Part shown: positions 57,951-64,000 of the stretch, one piece after another
Position numbering within the stretch: position 1 is the first letter of the stretch
Layout of the letters: each line of letters opens with the position of its first letter
Assembly: GCF_020283565.1 (NCBI RefSeq)
Contig: NC_060065.1
Coordinates: 49,836,409-49,900,408 of the forward strand
Direction: 5' to 3'
Origin: Trifolium pratense
Lineage: Eukaryota; Streptophyta; Magnoliopsida; Fabales; Fabaceae
DNA length: 64,000 nucleotides
The notes under the pieces: generated by a model
Seen by the model: the letters and a program-made list of their open reading frames with translations, nothing else
Database searches by the model: none
Told to the model about the DNA's origin: nothing
Translations under genes and position numbers: made by a program

Positions 57951-60285
57951 ATATCCTTAGCAATATCAGTAAGTTATTAAATGGTGTAAATGTCTTAAAA
58001 TATTGATTATACTTTGATTTTTTTTTGTACATATTATACTTTGATTTCTTATATCTCATTATACATATATCTTTAATGGCATAGAAATTAAATATAATTT
58101 AGGTGATGGGTCTTTCAATCCAAACTCAAACCACGTGGATGAAGGGACCAATGTGGTGGGAACCATTCATTTTTCTCTTAGTCAATTCGCATACTTTGTT
58201 AGTACTATAAAAAAGACACAAATGTCTCAATTTACTGATGGTCCTTATGAGCTATGAAGATGAACATAAATATTGTTTTTTTAAAAAAAGGGTCCTCAAA
58301 ATAGCAATAATTGTAGCTGCTGGCCGGTCATTACAATTATATAAGGAATCTGAGTTTCTATATCAATATTGGGTGTCCTTCTCATAGGGGTCCCCATATA
58401 TTAAAGACGATCCAAAACCAAGGCAGTGACATTGACCCTGTTTCAATTCAATAATGCAACTGTGGAACGAATTCTATTACTAATCCTACAAAATCATATG
58501 ATAGTTTTCTTTATTCTTCTCATTAACCCTTATGGTTTCGTGGAAAGGATCTTAATAATCTAAAATTCTACTATGAGATAAGTAAAATGTTTTTGAGTTT
58601 TTTCAAATGATTCGTTTAAAAAAAATTCATTAATTACTTAAACCAAATTACTTAATTTGATCATATGATATTTCTGTAATGGCCACATCCTGCATGGTAT
58701 ATAAATGTGTTACTTTTAGGCATATAAAGTAGGTTGTTGTAGTTAAAAAAAAATGTAATTGGCCCATACCCTACAAGTTAGGGTGTGAGCATGTTCTAAA
58801 TTGCGGACCACATCATTTGATGAGGCCACAATTTAAAGATGTAGACCACACCACAATAACATTTGGCGGTAATTGCAGTGTAAAGTAAAATTGCAGATAA
58901 CGGACACAACGAAGCCACACTGACACACCAACACATCAACAATCTTGAATATTATAGTTGTCTGCAATTATTTTTGAATTATTTGTGAAGATGAAGATAA
59001 TTTTTTTATTTTTGTTAAAATAGAGAAGGGATTGTACGAAAATTATAATTCTAAAAGGGGTATCTCTTTTTTATCGTAACTATCTCTGTCTTATGATTTT
59101 GAACTTTGTCGATTTAGTTTAATCATCTTCTTCCTTTATTGTTTGGAGTATGAAGATGTATATACTCTCTTTCATTGTGTTTCAGAATGGGGATTTGGAA
59201 GGAATTTGGTGAGGGATGGCGCGATACTAGTTCTAGGCTACATGGGAGAAAAAGGGATACAATGGGTGGGTTTGATAAGTCTCAAATTTATTTATTTTCT
59301 AATATAATTTTAGTTAAGAAAACCATTGATTTATCCCAACACATTGTACAAAGTTAGTACATTTAAGTTTTATATATAAATAAATACTGTTACTTTCATA
59401 TCCTTCCCTTGTGATTATTGGTTTAAGAGTCAACTATCAAAGGGTAAAAAGCTAAGGAAAGGTGGATTGCATATTCAAGAGTGAGTTAAATACGTAATTT
59501 CATCGTCATTTATTGTTTTTGTGTAAAACTACCATAAGTATGAGTAATTCATTTCTATATAATACAGTATATGTTAGGATTATATGTAATTAACTATCAA
59601 TATATTGAATAACTTCTAATCTGTAAATTATATATTCTTGTTATTTACGATATTGATGTTTTATTCTCATTCTTAATGCTTTTTTGAATTGGCAACTCAT
59701 GAAAATGATTTTTCGATTTAGCTAGTGCTTGAAAAAAGACTTTTTAAATATTGGTCTAGAATAATTCATATGTGGATAATTGTTTCTAGGAGTAAAACTA
59801 GATTTATTTAGAGCTGTCAAAAATAGATCGGGTTGATACGCCGACCCATTAGTCCACAATTTTGAATAGGTCATGCCTAAAAAAAACTAGAATTTTTTTT
59901 TACCCCAACATTTAGCTCTTTACCCCTACAAACAAACTAATATTCTCATTTTATCCCTTTCGAAAAAGTTAAAAAATGAATTTTGAACATTTAGCCACAG
60001 TTTAACCGTGGCTAAACGGAATATTTTTCGGAACACTTGGTAACAAGTGTAAACCGGAAGAGTTGGAAAGAGTTCCGGTAAGCTTTAGCCACGATTTAAC
60101 CGTGACAAAACTTAGAATCTGAAAAAAAAAATAAAAAAAAACTTATTAATGAGATCGATTAGTATTATTATTACACTCCTTTTTTCCTTCCCAATAATTT
60201 TAGGAACTCTAAGATCTACTAATTTAATATTTTGCTCTGAATTGTTGCTTTCCATGAATTTAGATACAGAGTATTGGAACCAATA
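57951..60285. other. Intergenic, no gene seen
   Basis: AT-rich. A patch at 58800-58900 (GCGGACCACATCATTTGATG, CACAATTTAAAGATG) resembles the 'CCGCAA' repeat near 5700. Around 59990-60110, TTAGCCACAGTTTAACCGTG and TTAGCCACGATTTAACCGTG form a direct repeat. No gene. Confidence 0.4.
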
Positions 60286-61590
60286 TTTTAAAAATTGGAC
60301 CGGACATCGAACCGGCGAGGACATTGGGTCACCGGTGATGACAAAATTAGCAAGTGTACTAACTTATCGTTAAGTAATAATATTTATAAAGTTCGTATCC
60401 GCAGGGATTGTTTCAATCTCGACAAAACAATTGAATTGTATTTAGGTCGTAAATATAAGGGGGTATGCTTGGCATATATTTGGTTTATAAAATAATTAAA
60501 ATAAATATTGCAATAACTTGACGAAGACTTTTTAATGGAGCGAAGCGATTAAGGATTGTTCGAATCCTCTCTGTATCCCTATTTGGTATTCTAGGTCCTA
60601 ATTCTCAACAACCAAACTCTAATAGTTACGATAATTTAACAAAATAGATTAAGTCCAATTCCTTGGCTCATGATCCCTTTTATCTAATAAAGTACCCTAA
60701 TTCCTTAGGCGAAACTAATATTATCAAAAGCGTTATTGAACGTTAAATTCTCAATCATACCAACTAATTCTTTATTCCTAAAGCAATTACGATTGGCAAA
60801 CAGTTAATTTAGTTCTAGTAATAAAACCTAGGGTCAGTAGTGAATTATTTCTTGAAATCAATTCGATATTGGCCAAATAAAGAAAAGCATTAAACACGAA
60901 ATTAACTGAATAACTATTAGTTTTGATTGCATAAATAAGAACACGTAGTTACATGGTTCAAATAGTTCCACAGAGAATCATCTAAAATCCCTAATCTGAT
61001 GAGATTAGTTACTCATAATAATAATTAACATAACAAAAGAGTTAAGAAAATTATACATGAATAACCGATGAAGACCGCGACGGCGAAACCCTAGAATAGT
61101 CTTCTTCTCTTTTGCTGCCGGCACGTATTTCTCTCTCGCAGGAAGTAATAATGAGCCTCTGAATATCGTGTGTTGTATTTATATCCTCCAAGAAAGGGTG
61201 AATCATATGTGCCTATGCATTTGTTTTTAGTGACGTGTCGCCAATCACCAAAAGAAAGACCAAACAATGTCCCTATGAATTGTATGCTGATGTCACGCTG
61301 ATGTCATGCTTGGAAAGTGGCAATTCGCGCTGCGATCCGGATTTGCCAAGGACGCGAGAAAAACAGAAGGTTTAGTCCTATTTCTTCTTCAAAACTTTGG
61401 GCTTTTATTTTTTTCTAAGTCTTTTCTTCTTGTGGCCTTTGTCTTCAAATTTCTTGCTATATCAATTTCTTCAAATAAATTCTTCTCTTTGACCATGTAA
61501 TACTCTAAAAACTTATAAAACTACTATAAAATTGCAATAAAAATTAACAAATGACTGACTGTCATCAACCGGGTCACCGGAATATTGACT
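60286..61590. repeat. Unclassified repeat nested in another repeat
   Basis: ACCGGACATCGAACCGGCGA and GGACATTGGGTCACCGG at 60299-60336 and GTCATCAACCGGGTCACCGG at 61561-61580 look like two halves of one CCGG-rich element. They are separated by about 1.2 kb of different text (from about AGCAAGTGTACTAACTTATC, with CGTATCCGCAGGGATTG at about 60393-60409). The inner text is a widely seen plant repeat by recollection. Neither class nor target duplication could be fixed. Confidence 0.4.
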
Positions 61591-61599
61591 CCAAGATTT

Positions 61600-61920
61600 T
61601 TATTAACATGGTTTTAGACAAGTTCAAGTTTAGTGGATCGGTTCCCACGTTGGTGCGGCGCATTCGCAAACTTTTGGCCTTGGATAGCAAGTCCAATTTC
61701 ATCATACCTGGAGAGAGGGCAATCGGTGTGCTGACTGGATGACTAATTTTATCTTTTCTTTGGACTCTTATAATTGTACTATGATGGAGTCTCCGTCAAG
61801 TGAGCTTCAAAAACTTCTTTTTGATGACATGTCTATGACTTCCATGCCTAGGAATGTTCAGATAGTTTCTTAGTTTTCTGTTGGGCCATTGACCCCCTTT
61901 TACAAAAAAAAAAAAAAAGG
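61600..61920 (+). mobile_element. LINE 3' end fragment with poly(A)
   Basis: In one frame 61739-61870 reads SYNCTMMESPSSELQKLLFD and MPRNVQIVS then stop, the typical C-terminal end of a plant LINE RNase H region. 61640-61735 carries the preceding VRRIRKLLALDS part in another frame. An A-run at 61902-61917 is the 3' tail. 5'-truncated and frameshifted. Confidence 0.65.
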
Positions 61921-62243
61921 AAAAAATTGGAATCCAAACACGAGTGGGGGAGGGAATCCACGGAGAGAATTGGAAAGTTTGGTGGGTGGAGGAAAATATT
62001 TGATGGGTGGGGGGATAATAATAATATTTTTAAATTGAATAAAAATCTATACAATATAAAGAAAATTATATAAAAATCAAAATAATATATAACATTAATT
62101 TTTATGTTTGCTACTAATACAAAATTATTTCACGCTGTAATTCACAAACTATAACCACAATTTAAAATTATGAGGTGATTTTAACTTCACTCTTAACATT
62201 GGGACTAATGATTTTAACTCACTAACAAGATACTTGCAAATTA

Positions 62244-62393
62244 CTCCTTCCGGCATTAATTATAAGCAAATACAGTATCATTTTTTGGATACATTGAATA
62301 ACTAATGTATCTAGTTTAAAAAATAGACTAGATACATTAGTTATTCAATTTATCTAAAAAATGACATTTGAATATAATTAAAACCGGAAGGAG
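62244..62393. mobile_element. Stowaway-like MITE, TA TSD
   Basis: The element starts CTCCTTCCGGCATTAATTAT and ends TTAAAACCGGAAGGAG, flanked by TA on both sides. The interior folds as a long hairpin around ACTAATGTATCTAGT / ACTAGATACATTAGT. 150 bp. Confidence 0.88.
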
Positions 62394-64000
62394 TATTCAG
62401 TACTACACCTCTATTAATTAGCACTCTATGAGGCTTGAAGTCTTGAAGTGTATCTTAATATATATCGGTGAACTCGATACTCAACTCATCTAAAAGAAAT
62501 GTTTAAATAATATCAATTGTCAATAAATACTCTTGCAACAATTGAAGAGATGATCCTCTTCCGTGTACTTTATATGCAGTGCAATCTAGACCTTTCATTT
62601 TTATTACATTTATAATTTTAATTTTTTAAAAACATGGATGGCTATGGTGTAACAGTGAAAATTTCACGGGAGAGAATTCATTCCAACCTTACCCATAAAA
62701 AAATGTACTATTAAATATCTACTACTCTGGAACTGCTGAAATATACTCCCTAATTATATTCTTTTTATAAGATTTGACCCTTATAAATTTAAATTCAGAA
62801 ATGCAGTTAGTTATTGCAGCAAAATCTAATTTCTCAGAGGGGCATATTGTACTCTGTAGCATATTGGATCTATCTATGTGATCTGGAAATGATATTTGAA
62901 GACCTGGCTGGCCCAGAAGCATGACAAGATATATATGGAGATGAACATTTTGTCTAATATGTATGGAAGTATTCTATGCAAGTTTTGTGGCGACAAGTGT
63001 TTTGTTTGGATATTCGATTTGGATCTTATATTGTTTTTGTATATGTATACATGTAAATAAATCTATATAAATATGTGTATACAAGAAGAGTGATATAATA
63101 TAATAGTGGCACACACCCATATGTAGTCAATTTTTATTTTTGAAAGGATGTGGTCAAGTTCTTTGATGATATTTGCTTACACTTTACACTAAAAAAAAAA
63201 CACGAACTATCCCTAAACTTAGCCAGATAATAACATGTCATTTTGTCTATAAAATACCATTTAAAAATTTCATTTTTGACACACGAAATCGATCAAACTA
63301 GTATCATTTATTTGTTCGTCTTTCATCTAATTTATAATGAATATCGAGAGTTATAACTTAGAGAAATGTTATTTCAACACAATATTCTAACAAAAATACA
63401 ACAAAGTTTCACTTTATGTTTTTTTTAATATTTTTTGCATATCTCGAAAATTATGCTGTGAGTGAAGAAAGATTGTGTCATATTTTTGTCCGATCTTTTT
63501 GTGTTCATATAACACTACTCAGGGTGCAATTAGTTTCCTATACATAACTAGCAAGATTAAACCAATAATCAGTTCTCATATGGAAGGGATCGATATATTT
63601 GGGCCCAAAAATACGGGCATTGGGCTTGGTAAGTCTGTCCAATATGAAGATTTTCAACTTTCAATACTCTTTAAATACAGCATTACTAAATCATTCAAAA
63701 TAATCAAAAGTTTTACACATGAAATTTCTGAATTTCAGAACTTTTTTGCAAGTTATACAATTACGAAAATGGATTGTCTTGCGTGACAATCTCACCAAGA
63801 GAATAAAGTTTGGATTCACATCTCTATTTTTTTAATTATTGAAAGACATTTTAAATATTAATGAATGACTAAGATTTGAGAGGATCCTCTCTTGACTAGA
63901 GATGATCCGGCCTTACAATTACATAGATAAACTAAGATGCTCATAAATAAAAATTAACTTTTGAACGAAATTTCTAAAATAAAGACTTTTGTCTGATTAT
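62394..64000. other. Intergenic, no gene seen
   Basis: AT-rich to the window end. The longest plus-strand frame (63475-63786) has no signal, motif or plausible composition for a gene. Confidence 0.4.

Noticed and set aside
62262..62365. Candidate microRNA hairpin
   Set aside because: The hairpin is the interior of a TA-flanked Stowaway MITE, so it is transposon structure; small RNAs from it would be siRNA-like.
63475..63786. Plus-strand 103-codon frame near the window end
   Set aside because: No motif, no plausible start context, AT-driven composition; may be chance.
1..64000. CRISPR arrays, bacterial operons or organelle inserts
   Set aside because: No regularly spaced repeats of that type, no compact operon organisation and no recognisable plastid or mitochondrial gene were seen.

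Overview
This window looks like nuclear DNA of a dicot plant, most likely a cool-season legume of the clover/medic/pea group. The evidence is AT-rich sequence, U2- and U12-type introns, long repeat-filled intergenic DNA, and typical plant families (RALF peptides, GOLDEN2-LIKE, E6-like, NFD6-like, CBP20). The legume placement is an inference from repeat families and gene style, not proven.

Layout. 1-8.6 kb: three minus-strand RALF-like peptide genes. Two of them lie in a duplicated block of about 1.7 kb, and one copy of that block is interrupted by nested insertions including a hAT element. 11.3-13.1 kb: a normal two-exon OB-fold nucleic-acid-binding gene (At4g28440-like) behind a telo-box/site II promoter. 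14.1-15.2 kb: a LINE 3' remnant. 16.3-24.6 kb: two tandem chimeric derivatives of the OB-fold gene. In these the first coding exon is fused behind a DUF4283 domain (the retroelement ORF1 type) and a long repetitive coiled coil. The 21.0-24.6 kb copy is an open two-exon gene of 834 codons. The 16.3-19.4 kb copy is broken by a 1-base deletion and a nonsense codon. This family is the most novel thing seen. 25.3-27.1 kb: a hAT element with 8-bp target duplication and a non-autonomous Mutator-like element with 9-bp duplication. 28.9-30.9 kb: an NFD6-like organellar small protein gene on the minus strand.

31.4-33.8 kb: a 5'-truncated LINE with an 18-bp target duplication. 34.8-38.7 kb: a nearly complete PIF/Harbinger element (Myb-like ORF1, frameshifted DDE transposase, TTA duplication), ending about 210 bp before the start codon of the CBP20 cap-binding gene (38.9-42.2 kb). 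That gene carries an AT-AC U12-type intron. 44.4-45.3 kb: an E6-like secreted protein gene, minus strand. 49.4-54.5 kb: a six-coding-exon GOLDEN2-LIKE transcription factor gene, minus strand, with a Tourist-type MITE and a SINE-like piece in its introns. 54.5-64 kb: no convincing gene, only LINE and LTR fragments, a Stowaway MITE and an unclassified nested repeat.

The host genes do not form one pathway. They are independent plant genes separated by transposons. All exon boundaries were read by eye from splice signals, reading-frame phase and remembered family conservation; no database or transcript data were available.
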